A stretch of DNA of 64,000 bases from Elusimicrobia bacterium RIFOXYA12_FULL_51_18 (GTDB taxonomy: Bacteria; Elusimicrobiota; Elusimicrobia; Elusimicrobiales; UBA9959), in contig MGVA01000028.1 in assembly GCA_001800245.1 (NCBI GenBank), positions 118,452 through 182,451 of the forward strand, read 5' to 3'. The first letter of the stretch is position 1. Every line of letters starts with the position of its first letter. Under the pieces are notes generated by a model. The model did not search any database. It was not told where the DNA came from and saw only the letters and a list, made by a program, of their open reading frames with translations. Positions 52,911-60,568 of the stretch are shown here, one piece after another. Both the position numbers and the translations under genes were made by a program.

Positions 52911-53801
52911 ATGCCCACTCCGTTAAATTCCATGCAGTTTTCCCAGCTTGTGGATATGTATAACCCGGCGGCGGTTTTCGAAGAGGTGAAGAACATTTTT
53001 GTGAACTCGTATCCCGTCAACGAGTTTGAAAGCGTCAGAAAAGTCTATATGGACTTTATACGCCTTTATAACGGCAAATATCCGGGCTATTGCGCTTGCA
53101 ATACCAATTATCACGATAAAATGCATATTACGGATGCGCTTCTTGCCATGGCAAGATTGATAGATGGTTATAACGTGGTCCATAAAAAAATACCGGTGCA
53201 TTTGGCGAGGCTTGGTTTTATAGCCGCCATTTTTCATGATACCGGGTACATTCAGAGCGTTCATGACGTAAAAGGCACCGGAGCGAAGTATACTTTAACC
53301 CATGTCGAGAGAAGCGTGGGTTTCCTTAAAACTTATTTCGCCAAAAATAATTTCAGTAAAAATGAATTCCGCATAGCCTCCAATATGATCCTGTGCACCG
53401 ATATGATGATCCCCGTGGAAAAGATAGGGTTCGGGAATTCTGCCGAAAGAACGGCGGGATTGATGCTCGCCTCCGCCGATCTGCTGGGCCAGATGGCGTC
53501 GAGATGCTATCTTGAAAGATTAATGTTCCTCTACAGGGAATTCAGGGAGGGACAGGTGAAAGGGTATACTTCGGAACTGGGGCTGCTTCGCAAAACCCTG
53601 GATTTTTCAAAGTTTATTCAGAGGCGCCTTAAAGTCACTCTTGAAAATACCGCGCAATACGTTCATTTTCATTTTAAGAAAAAATATCACATAGATAGGA
53701 ATTTCTACCGCGAAGCAATGGAGAAGCAGCTGCTCTATTTAAAGGACACGGTCCTTAGATCCCCAAGGGAGTATAGGAAGTATCTTCGCCGCACAGGATA
53801 G
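52911..53801 (+). CDS. HD-domain phosphohydrolase resembling cyclic nucleotide phosphodiesterases
   Basis: A 296-residue protein. The metal-binding residues lie in NYHDKMHITDALLAMARL (H-N-x-x-H-x-D-like), AAIFHDTGYIQS (HD) and a later Asp in ASADLLGQMA. The order resembles class I 3',5'-cyclic nucleotide phosphodiesterases and related bacterial HD proteins more than HD-GYP. The N-terminal 60 residues have no recognised domain. The nucleotide substrate is unknown. The leader is AT-rich. Confidence 0.72.
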   Translation: MPTPLNSMQFSQLVDMYNPAAVFEEVKNIFVNSYPVNEFESVRKVYMDFIRLYNGKYPGYCACNTNYHDKMHITDALLAMARLIDGYNVVHKKIPVHLARLGFIAAIFHDTGYIQSVHDVKGTGAKYTLTHVERSVGFLKTYFAKNNFSKNEFRIASNMILCTDMMIPVEKIGFGNSAERTAGLMLASADLLGQMASRCYLERLMFLYREFREGQVKGYTSELGLLRKTLDFSKFIQRRLKVTLENTAQYVHFHFKKKYHIDRNFYREAMEKQLLYLKDTVLRSPREYRKYLRRTG

Positions 53802-53999
53802 CCGGGGGCTTCGTATTTAAAGGTTTTTGTAAAAGCCGGAGCGCTGCGGGTTCCTATTGTGTCCCATTTTTCAGGTGGTTTTTGTCTTCCCTTTCCTCCC
53901 TGCGCCCTCAGGATCAACATAATACAGACGGCGGTATTGCCGGGCGCCGCGCCGGATTGTGGAAGATGAAACCGGAGATTGAAAATATACAAGGACCAT

Positions 54000-54680
54000 A
54001 TGACGGATGAGAAAAAAAGCATGTTTCGGAAAGATCCTCAGAATCAGCGGGTAGTGGAATATTTAGAAAAGCTTATGGAGGCTGATGAAGGGTTCGCCGG
54101 TCATGTTCTGGAGATAATGTCGGCCAGAAATATGGGAACCGCCCGGATATCGGCCGCGGAAGGCCGCATCCTTGAGGCCATTGTCAGGGCTTCAAACGCT
54201 AAAAAAGCTGTTGAGATCGGAACCCTGGCCGGCTATTCCGGACATTGGCTGGCGCGCGGTATGCCCGAAGGGGGCAGGCTTTACACCCTGGAGAAAGATC
54301 CATCATGCGTGTCCGCGGCCAAGGAGTGTTTCGAGCGGTCCAACCTTTCACGCAGGGTAACCGTGCTTGAAGGCGCTGCTCTGGAGAATCTTAAAACGCT
54401 TTCAAAACTCGCTCCGTTCGATTTTTGTTTTATTGACGCAGATGAGGAGAGTTATCCGGCCTATCTGCGCTGGGCCGCGGTCAATCTTAAGCCCGGCGGC
54501 ATGGCGGCCGCGAGCGGAGTTTTTTTAAAAGGCAAGGTCTGCATGGAGGAAGGCGAACCATCGGATAACGTCAGGGCCCGCGCCATGCGCGAGTTTTTCC
54601 ATGTGCTTTTTGACAGTGATAGATTCGTCTCCGCCGCCGTTATTCCAACCGGCGAAGGTCTGGTCATAGGCATAAAATAA
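54000..54680 (+). CDS. O-methyltransferase (class I, SAM-dependent)
   Basis: 226 residues from the ATG at 54000, which has AAGGA four bases upstream; a TTG at 53979 is the alternative. Signatures of the caffeoyl-CoA/catechol O-methyltransferase family: ARISAAEGRILEAIVR, KAVEIGTLAGYSGHWLARGM (motif I), YTLEKDPSCVSAAKECF, FDFCFIDADEESYPAYLRWA (metal Asp pair). It methylates a small hydroxylated substrate. The next gene starts 17 bases downstream. Confidence 0.88.
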   Translation: MTDEKKSMFRKDPQNQRVVEYLEKLMEADEGFAGHVLEIMSARNMGTARISAAEGRILEAIVRASNAKKAVEIGTLAGYSGHWLARGMPEGGRLYTLEKDPSCVSAAKECFERSNLSRRVTVLEGAALENLKTLSKLAPFDFCFIDADEESYPAYLRWAAVNLKPGGMAAASGVFLKGKVCMEEGEPSDNVRARAMREFFHVLFDSDRFVSAAVIPTGEGLVIGIK

Positions 54681-54697
54681 CAGCGGAGAACGCAATA

Positions 54698-55867
54698 ATG
54701 GGAAGATTTTTCAAACTGCTGTCGCTGATAGTTCTAACCGCCGCCTGCTCCAAGTCCGCACACCAGGCGAGGCCGGATTTTGTGCGCAAAGGCGGGTTTG
54801 CCCCGCAGCTGGCGCTTTCCGGAATTATCAACGCTCCCGTAACGGAACTGAAAAATATAGAAGAGTTAAAAGAAAAGGTTGTGGTGCTGGAGTTCTGGGC
54901 CACCTGGTGCGAACCTTGTGTTGAGAATATCCCGCGTCTCAACTCCCTGGTTGAAAAGTATAAGGGTAAACCTGTCGTTTTTATTTCCATTACTGACGAA
55001 ACGGGGGAAAAAATAGCGGAATTTCTGAGAACCAACCCGTTGAAGGGCTGGACCGCTCCCGGAACCACGGCCGCCGTGTTCAAAGCGTACCGGGTCTTCG
55101 AGCGGCCGCATACCGTGCTTATAGGCAGGGACTCAAAAGTAGCCGCTATTACTTCACTTTCGGAAGTGACGGAAGAGCGGCTTAATATTCTGCTGGCGGG
55201 CCAAACCCCTTCGTTCGACGGTTCTCAGGAAGAGCCGTCCGGCGTTAAAAACGGAACCGCCGCGGCGATAGCCGAATTTTATATCGGCGAGCCCGTAAGC
55301 CGGGATATGACCGCCGAATACGGCCCGCAATATTACGGCGGGCATAACGTTCTTCTGACCGGCGCACTGGAGTATTTTTATGGTGACATTAAAAAGATAG
55401 ACGCGTCCAAGCCTGTTTTGGCCAAGCTGGGAAAACGCTATGAACTGCGGGTGCGTCTGCCGGGCGGAAGCGGGGCAGAACTCGCGGAATTATTCGCAGC
55501 CGGGATAGAACGGGCCCTGAAGGTTAAATTAAAGATGGTAAAAAAAGACATTCAGGTCTATCTGCTTACGCCCGCGCCGGGAGGAGTTAAAGGATTTGTC
55601 AGGTCAAAAGCCGCTAAGAGCTACGCCCGCAGGGAAGGCGAAGATTTTATAGCTGAAAGGATGCCGGTCACGGCGCTTTGCGATGTCCTGAAGTACAAGC
55701 TGGATCTGCCTTTGCTGAATGAGACCGGGCTTAAAGGCGATTTAGATTATTCTTTCCAGTCGGGGTCTTATGAATTGGCCGCTATTAACACCAGTCTGAT
55801 GGACCAGTTAGGGCTGAGACTTCAAAAAGCCACCCGCCGGGTGGCGGTGCTGGAGGTCCGCAACTGA
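54698..55867 (+). CDS. TlpA-like thioredoxin fused to DUF3738, lipoprotein
   Basis: A 389-residue protein with a lipobox (LTAAC, Cys18). Residues about 50-170 are a TlpA/ResA-like thioredoxin with active site WATWCEPCVENIPRL and the cis-proline region RVFERPHTVLIG. The C-terminal 200 residues are like DUF3738 (soil-bacterial TIGR03435), ending LPLLNETGLKGDLDYSFQ and LGLRLQKATRRVAVLEV. Likely an envelope-tethered thiol reductase of unknown partner. GGAGGT near the 3' end serves the next gene. Confidence 0.83.
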   Translation: MGRFFKLLSLIVLTAACSKSAHQARPDFVRKGGFAPQLALSGIINAPVTELKNIEELKEKVVVLEFWATWCEPCVENIPRLNSLVEKYKGKPVVFISITDETGEKIAEFLRTNPLKGWTAPGTTAAVFKAYRVFERPHTVLIGRDSKVAAITSLSEVTEERLNILLAGQTPSFDGSQEEPSGVKNGTAAAIAEFYIGEPVSRDMTAEYGPQYYGGHNVLLTGALEYFYGDIKKIDASKPVLAKLGKRYELRVRLPGGSGAELAELFAAGIERALKVKLKMVKKDIQVYLLTPAPGGVKGFVRSKAAKSYARREGEDFIAERMPVTALCDVLKYKLDLPLLNETGLKGDLDYSFQSGSYELAAINTSLMDQLGLRLQKATRRVAVLEVRN

Positions 55868-56313
55868 AACGCATTTCTTCAAAGTCCACGGTTTACCTTA
55901 TCGACGGTTCAAATTTTTCCAGGAGTTTCTGGGACCGCAACCGGGAAGGAAAGCCGGACGTTAAGCCGGGCGAGGGCTCCGGTCTTGAGGCCGAGTTTCT
56001 TGACTGGCTCGATGAAGTTTCAGGGCTTGACCTTTTGAGCGCTTCGTGTTTCCGCGTCATTTTCGACGGCGGTTTCAGGCCGGTGCGGAGGCTGGCGGCC
56101 CCCTCAATTAACGTGTATTTCAGCGAACATGAGTCCGCCGACGATTTTCTGCTTGAGCGGTCTTATTTTATGAAAACGCAGGGTGTCCGCTGCGTAGTGG
56201 TCTCCAACGACCGCGGGTTAAGGGATAAAGCCGCCGCCGAGGGAGTGGTGTCCATGCCCTGCGAAGTCTTCTACCGCCTTTGTGACGCTGAACTAAGGAA
56301 GAAAAATAAATAA
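55864..56313 (+). CDS. PIN/NYN-like nuclease domain protein, probable CTG start
   Basis: About 149 residues. Only the last 92 follow an ordinary alternative start (TTG 56035), but the conserved fold begins earlier: STVYLIDGSNFSRSFWD, then VIFDGGFRPV, SEHESADDFLLER and VVVSNDRGLRDKAAAEG, with the acidic residues of PIN/NYN (YacP-like) ribonucleases. No ATG, GTG or TTG lies before the first motif. CTG at 55864 overlaps the previous TGA (CTGA) and is preceded by GGAGGT six bases away, so it is the likely start. Ribonuclease activity is inferred. Confidence 0.78.
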   Translation: MKRISSKSTVYLIDGSNFSRSFWDRNREGKPDVKPGEGSGLEAEFLDWLDEVSGLDLLSASCFRVIFDGGFRPVRRLAAPSINVYFSEHESADDFLLERSYFMKTQGVRCVVVSNDRGLRDKAAAEGVVSMPCEVFYRLCDAELRKKNK

Positions 56314-56402
56314 GGAGTTTTAGTTCCGCGGGCGGCCAAAATGCTAAAATCTCTATATTGTATGAGATGGGGATTTGGCGAAAACGGGTGAATCTTTTGT
56401 AT

Positions 56403-56486
56403 GGGCTGGTGGCGGAACTGGTAGACGCGACGGACTTAAAATCCGTTGACCGCAAGGTCGTGCGGGTTCGAGTCCCGCCCTGCCCA
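56403..56486 (+). tRNA. tRNA-Leu (UAA)
   Basis: An 84-base class II tRNA. Acceptor GGGCTGG pairs with CCTGCCC with one T-T mismatch. The anticodon stem ACGGA/TCCGT encloses CTTAAAA with TAA at 56437-56439. A long variable arm and T arm GGGTTCGAGTCCC follow. CCA is not encoded. Confidence 0.95.
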
Positions 56487-56522
56487 TAGGATTTACTGAG
56501 CTTGCGATTTCTGGAGGAGAAT

Positions 56523-57158
56523 ATGGGATTTGCGCCTGAAGGGATAAAACTTATTTGTATCGGCGCGGTGTCCGTGGTAGTCGGCTGCATCGCGTCCTTC
56601 TGGCTGAAATGGCTGGGAGTTCCCCTGCTTGTTTTCGGCGTTTTTTTCTCTCTCTTCTCCGCATTTTTTTTTCGAGACCCAGACAGAAATGCGGTCTTTG
56701 CTCCGGAGGACATAGTTTGTCCCGCGGACGGCACCGTGCTGAGCGTCAGGACCGAAGACGACCCGAATGTGACCGTGGTCCGGATCTTTCTTTCTGTTTT
56801 TAATGTGCACCTTCAGCGTTCTCCGATGGAGGGGAAAGTCGAGAGTGTTACATATACCAAGGGTAAATTCGCAATTGCGTATAAGCCGGAGGCTTCCAAG
56901 AATGAGCGCAACTTTATAAAGATAACGGGCGCGAACGGCCGCTTCGCACATGTGGAGCAGCTGACCGGCTCAATAGCCAGGCGTATAGTCGCGTATGTCA
57001 AAGCCGGCGGCGAAGTGAAAGCCGGGGATAAGATCGGTATGATATATTTCGGTTCCCAGGTGGCGGTGTATCTGCCGAAGGATGTTCGTATTTCGGTTAA
57101 TCCCGGCGACAAGGTTTACGGCGCCGAAACAATACTGGGGCATTGGGCCCATCAATAA
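56523..57158 (+). CDS. psd: phosphatidylserine decarboxylase, short form
   Basis: 211 residues from the ATG at 56523, with GGAGGAG just upstream. Two membrane helices at the N-terminus (about 8-50), then FFRDPDRNAV, CPADGTVLSV, FLSVFNVHLQRSP and the self-cleavage site FGS in GMIYFGSQVAV. Cleavage before Ser178 gives the pyruvoyl subunit. This compact type, with FGS instead of LGST, is common in archaea and many non-enteric bacteria. It makes phosphatidylethanolamine from phosphatidylserine. pssA follows. Confidence 0.93.
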   Translation: MGFAPEGIKLICIGAVSVVVGCIASFWLKWLGVPLLVFGVFFSLFSAFFFRDPDRNAVFAPEDIVCPADGTVLSVRTEDDPNVTVVRIFLSVFNVHLQRSPMEGKVESVTYTKGKFAIAYKPEASKNERNFIKITGANGRFAHVEQLTGSIARRIVAYVKAGGEVKAGDKIGMIYFGSQVAVYLPKDVRISVNPGDKVYGAETILGHWAHQ

Positions 57159-57217
57159 GTTGGAATTTCCGGCTTAATCCGATGTCAGCCGCGGGGCACG
57201 GGGGATAAGGAAAAAAT

Positions 57218-58027
57218 ATGGAGCAAACCGCTCAAACTCATAGCAGGATAGATATGGGTAAGCTCAAAAAAACCGGGGCCGTAGTTCTACCCTCCCTTTT
57301 CACTATAGCCAATATGGCGTTTGGCTTTTTTTCCATTATTTCGGCTTCGGAACGCAACTATGTGCTGGCCGGCTGGTTCATAATCATGTCCTACGTTATG
57401 GATATGCTGGACGGACGCATCGCCCGGCTCGTGCACGGAGAGAGTTCTTTCGGGGTTGAAATAGACTCGCTGTCGGACTGGATGTCCTTCGGTATCGCGC
57501 CCGCCTACCTGATGTATAATTTTGTGCTGAAGGATTACGGTTTCTGGGGGTATCCGGTGGCGTTCCTGTACGTGCTTTGCGGGGCCCTGCGGCTGGCGCG
57601 ATTTAATCTGAAAGCGCATTTCGGCGAGAGTTCAAAAGCCTATTTCCAGGGTCTCCCTATTCCGGCCGCCGCCGGGATCCTGGCTTCTTTCGTGCTGGCC
57701 TATAGTATGCTGGAAGCGGAAGGAAGCGTCAGGAGTATAAGGCTGATCATGGAACAGATGCCGTTTGTTTACGGAATTATGCCGTTCATGATGATCGCCT
57801 TGGCCCTTTTGATGGTCTCATCAGTGCCATACGCCGCCTTCAAGCAGGGGAATCTGTTGAAACCCAATTCCATTAAAGGCATGCTGTTCATCCTCACCAT
57901 TCTGTTCCTGATAACGGCTTACCCTCAGGATGCGCTGTTCCTGTTTTTTTCCCTGTATGCCGTATCCGGCCTGTTGTCCGGCCTGTATAAAGTGGTGACA
58001 TCCATAGCGGGCTCATCTAAAGAATAG
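57218..58027 (+). CDS. pssA: CDP-diacylglycerol-serine O-phosphatidyltransferase
   Basis: A 269-residue membrane enzyme. The CDP-alcohol phosphotransferase signature is exact: DMLDGRIAR, then G and two Asp in FGVEIDSLSD at the correct spacing. About seven membrane helices. VLPSLFTIANMAFGFFSI at the start is typical of PssA. Together with psd it supplies phosphatidylethanolamine. A good terminator follows. Confidence 0.94.
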   Translation: MEQTAQTHSRIDMGKLKKTGAVVLPSLFTIANMAFGFFSIISASERNYVLAGWFIIMSYVMDMLDGRIARLVHGESSFGVEIDSLSDWMSFGIAPAYLMYNFVLKDYGFWGYPVAFLYVLCGALRLARFNLKAHFGESSKAYFQGLPIPAAAGILASFVLAYSMLEAEGSVRSIRLIMEQMPFVYGIMPFMMIALALLMVSSVPYAAFKQGNLLKPNSIKGMLFILTILFLITAYPQDALFLFFSLYAVSGLLSGLYKVVTSIAGSSKE

Positions 58028-58053
58028 CGAATACTTGATAGGTTTTGCCGGTT

Positions 58054-58096
58054 AGCCGGGCTTTTAATTCGAAAGCCCGGCTTTCCTTTGTTTTTT
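58054..58096 (+). terminator. terminator after pssA
   Basis: AGCCGGGCTTT (58054-58064) and AAAGCCCGGCT (58072-58082) pair perfectly, followed by a T-rich run to 58096. Confidence 0.9.
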
Positions 58097-58275
58097 CTGA
58101 ACAAGGTCGCACGGAAAGGGCTTAAGTTTTTCGGATCCGGAGCGGGCCAGTTCCCAGGGCTTTTTGTTTTCAATGGCCGTGTTGAGTATTCCTATACGGA
58201 ATAGAGCGGGGTGGTGATATAAAAGTATGTCTTCTGCATTTATCAATTCGTGTCAGTGGCGTGATCTGGAATTGG

Positions 58276-58530
58276 TTAACCTGAAAAATTCAGTTGAATT
58301 TTTCCCTTCGCGGAGCTCAGGTGCGCTTCGCGCGGCATACACCCTAGAAAACCTGGCGCGTATTGCGCTTGGTTTTCGCCCCGCTGCTGCGGGGAATCCC
58401 GGCCGTCTGATGCGCATAGCGCTTGTTACGGCATGACCATAGGCCCTTATACGGCACCTACGCAGGTATTGCTTTTTTGTTCACAGGATCTTCCAATGGA
58501 AACCAAGTTGAACTGCCGGATTCGGGTTAA
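58276..58530 (-). repeat. longest copy of repeat R3 (after holB)
   Basis: Oriented like holB, R3 starts within the holB stop (TAACCCGAATCC at 58529 downwards), runs 255 bases and ends in an AT hairpin (AAAAATTCA/TGAATTTTT). Two blocks, 58276-58345 and 58437-58530, match the inverted copy at 63612-63788. A 90-bp central block (GC hairpin CCCCGCTGCTGCGGGG) is absent there. The stretch 58097-58275 shows nothing clear. Confidence 0.8.
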
Positions 58531-59579
58531 CGCAAGGCTACCGAAAGTTTTTCGCTTTCAAGGAGAGCCGCCTCAAGCACTAGGCCGTGTGATACGTTCT
58601 GGTTCAGGAACCTGCGGTAGTCCAGCAGTTTTCTTACCAGCGCGGCGTGTTCGGAGGCCTTTTTCCCGGGCGGCTGGGCCAGCCACTTTTTCCTGGCGGA
58701 TACGAGCAGCATGTCCAGCATGATTTTGGCCTCTTCGCGCGCCATGTAGGGCTCGCGGGGGAGGCTGGAAACCAGCTTGAATATCTTTTGGGAGTCGGCT
58801 GCCGTAATGCCGGCAAGCCGGTCACGGACTTCCTTTATATCGCCGGCTTTTTTTACCGACCCTCCGGATAATTCGCTCAGGGCGGAAGCTTCGTCAAGCG
58901 TCATTCCGCCGCGCTCAAGCAGCTCCTCTACGGCGGCGGGGGAAAGGCGGTTGAATTCTATGGCGCAGCTCCGAGAAATAATGGTGGGAAGCAGCAGGTT
59001 CCTCTTCGCGGCCACCAGTATGAAAATAGTGCCCGGCGGCGGCTCTTCAAGTATCTTCAACATGGCGTTCTGGGAGTTTGTGTTGAGCGTGTGGGCGTCG
59101 TTTATGATAAAGACTTTCCAAGAGGAAAGGATGGGCTTTTGATAGACATAGCGCGTGAATTCCCTGACCGTGTCTATGCGAAGCGTCTTCTGTTTCTGGG
59201 AGTTCTCCTCCATCAGCAGGGCCTGGAATTCGGCGTCAATTACGCGCACATCGGGGTGTACGCTTTTGTCTATTTGAGAACAGGAAACGCATCTGTCGCA
59301 GGCGTCTCCGGAGATGTGTGGAATGCTTGATGAGGGATGCGGAGCGGGAGCGGGAACTGCAAAAAGACCGATCTCTTCTTTCAACTCTTGTTTTTTGTCC
59401 CGTAAAGTTTCATCCGGTCCCGTACAGTTAAGGGCTTTGGCGAATTCCTTGGCCGCCAGGAATTTGCCTATACCTTCGGGGCCGTAGAAAAGCAGCGCCG
59501 GTGGAACGCGCCCGCCGGCGGCCAGGGCGTTGAGCTTATTTATCGTGCCTTCGTGGCCAAGAATGCTTTTAAATGACAT
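58527..59579 (-). CDS. holB: DNA polymerase III delta' subunit
   Basis: A 350-residue AAA+ clamp-loader subunit. P-loop-like LLFYGPEGIGKFLAAKEFA, a zinc module CDRCVSCSQIDKSVHPDV, and NDAHTLNTNSQNAMLKILEEPP followed by sensor region TIISRSCAIEFNRL. The length and order fit HolB rather than DnaX (shorter, no C-terminal tau domain). It loads the beta clamp in replication. It follows tmk after two bases, a common pair in bacteria. The very end of the gene coincides with the R3 repeat edge. Confidence 0.92.
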   Translation of the reverse strand: MSFKSILGHEGTINKLNALAAGGRVPPALLFYGPEGIGKFLAAKEFAKALNCTGPDETLRDKKQELKEEIGLFAVPAPAPHPSSSIPHISGDACDRCVSCSQIDKSVHPDVRVIDAEFQALLMEENSQKQKTLRIDTVREFTRYVYQKPILSSWKVFIINDAHTLNTNSQNAMLKILEEPPPGTIFILVAAKRNLLLPTIISRSCAIEFNRLSPAAVEELLERGGMTLDEASALSELSGGSVKKAGDIKEVRDRLAGITAADSQKIFKLVSSLPREPYMAREEAKIMLDMLLVSARKKWLAQPPGKKASEHAALVRKLLDYRRFLNQNVSHGLVLEAALLESEKLSVALR

Positions 59580-59581
59580 GG

Positions 59582-60211
59582 CTATTTAAATCCGAACCGG
59601 TTGGAAATAATATTTATAATTTCCGTGTGTATTTCTTCTATGCTTTTGACGGCGTTTATCCTGACCACTCCGGGGCGGCTGGAAAGGATTTTATAAGCCT
59701 TATTGACCCTTCTCCTGAATTGGGATGATTCGCGCTCCATCCTGTCCGGGCCGAAAAGCTTCTGGGCCAGGCGTTCCCGCTCGTTAAAAACCCTGTCAGG
59801 GATATTGAAAACCACGGTAAGGTCCGGCTTGAGGGCGCAAGTGGCGAGATTGTTTAAAGTTTCAACGGTCTTGATGGGGATTTTTCTGCCGTAGCCCTGA
59901 TAAGCCGTGGTGGACATAGTGAATCTGTCGGAGACCACCACCTTCCCAGTTTTCAGAGCCGGCAGAATGATGGAAAGAGTGTGCTTTATGCGCGAAGTCT
60001 CGTAGAGGAAAAGCTCGGTGAGCGGTTCTATCCTGCCTTTCGGGTCCAGGAGTATCTCTCGTATCTTCTCGGAAAGCCGGGTTCCGCCGGGTTCCCTGGT
60101 CAATATAACTTTCTTCTTCTTTTTTTTCAACCACTCGGCAAGGAGTTTGGCCTGCGTGGATTTGCCGGAGCGGTCCGGCCCTTCGAAAACTATAAAAAGT
60201 CCGCGTTTCAT
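59582..60211 (-). CDS. tmk: thymidylate kinase
   Basis: 209 residues from the ATG at 60211; a longer open frame upstream is non-coding. P-loop FEGPDRSGKSTQ (Lys17), the LTREPGG motif, VSDRFTMSTTAYQG (DR motif) and LID region RLAQKLFGPDRMERES. It phosphorylates dTMP to dTDP. Pairs with holB in one transcript. Confidence 0.96.
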   Translation of the reverse strand: MKRGLFIVFEGPDRSGKSTQAKLLAEWLKKKKKKVILTREPGGTRLSEKIREILLDPKGRIEPLTELFLYETSRIKHTLSIILPALKTGKVVVSDRFTMSTTAYQGYGRKIPIKTVETLNNLATCALKPDLTVVFNIPDRVFNERERLAQKLFGPDRMERESSQFRRRVNKAYKILSSRPGVVRINAVKSIEEIHTEIINIISNRFGFK

Positions 60212-60568
60212 AGCTATATGATAGCAACAGAAGGCTAAGGAAGGCAATGTAACGCCGGGCTGATTTGTTTTGGGTGTAGAGCCGAGAGATGTCTGGTTGG
60301 GGCGCCGCCGGGTTTCCCGCGCGCTCCAGGTCCGGGTTTTATGGGGAAGAAGACCGGGGCTTCCGCCGGCTGTGGAACGCAACGGCCCGCATAGCGGCCC
60401 GTTTTGAACGGACGATACTCCGCATTAGAGGCCGGAAAGGCCGAAATTGTTATAATATTTTCAGGCAATATTTACGAAACATGGAAATACTAAAATTGTA
60501 TAGGAAGGGAAATCGGAATTTCCTTGCGCTTTATCTGCGAATACCGTGGTTAACGGGGTGAATGTAAT
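60212..60568 (+). promoter_or_regulatory. non-coding region with extended -10 promoter at 60448-60456
   Basis: No gene or RNA is recognised. TGT followed by TATAAT (60451-60456) is a perfect -10 with TGn extension, about 112 bases before the coiled-coil gene; no -35 is apparent. The GC-rich left part contains short hairpins only. Confidence 0.45.

Noticed and set aside
58064-58246. Minus-strand reading frame of 60 codons after pssA
   Set aside because: Begins with TTG without a ribosome site, reads through the pssA terminator hairpin and has no recognisable domain. It may be a gene relic but cannot be supported.
60212-60382. N-terminal extension of thymidylate kinase
   Set aside because: The P-loop normally lies about ten residues from the start; the extension is compositionally like non-coding DNA.
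60212-60450. Signal recognition particle RNA or other structural RNA
   Set aside because: GC-rich hairpins are present but the conserved GGAAGGAAGCAGCC-like core is absent.
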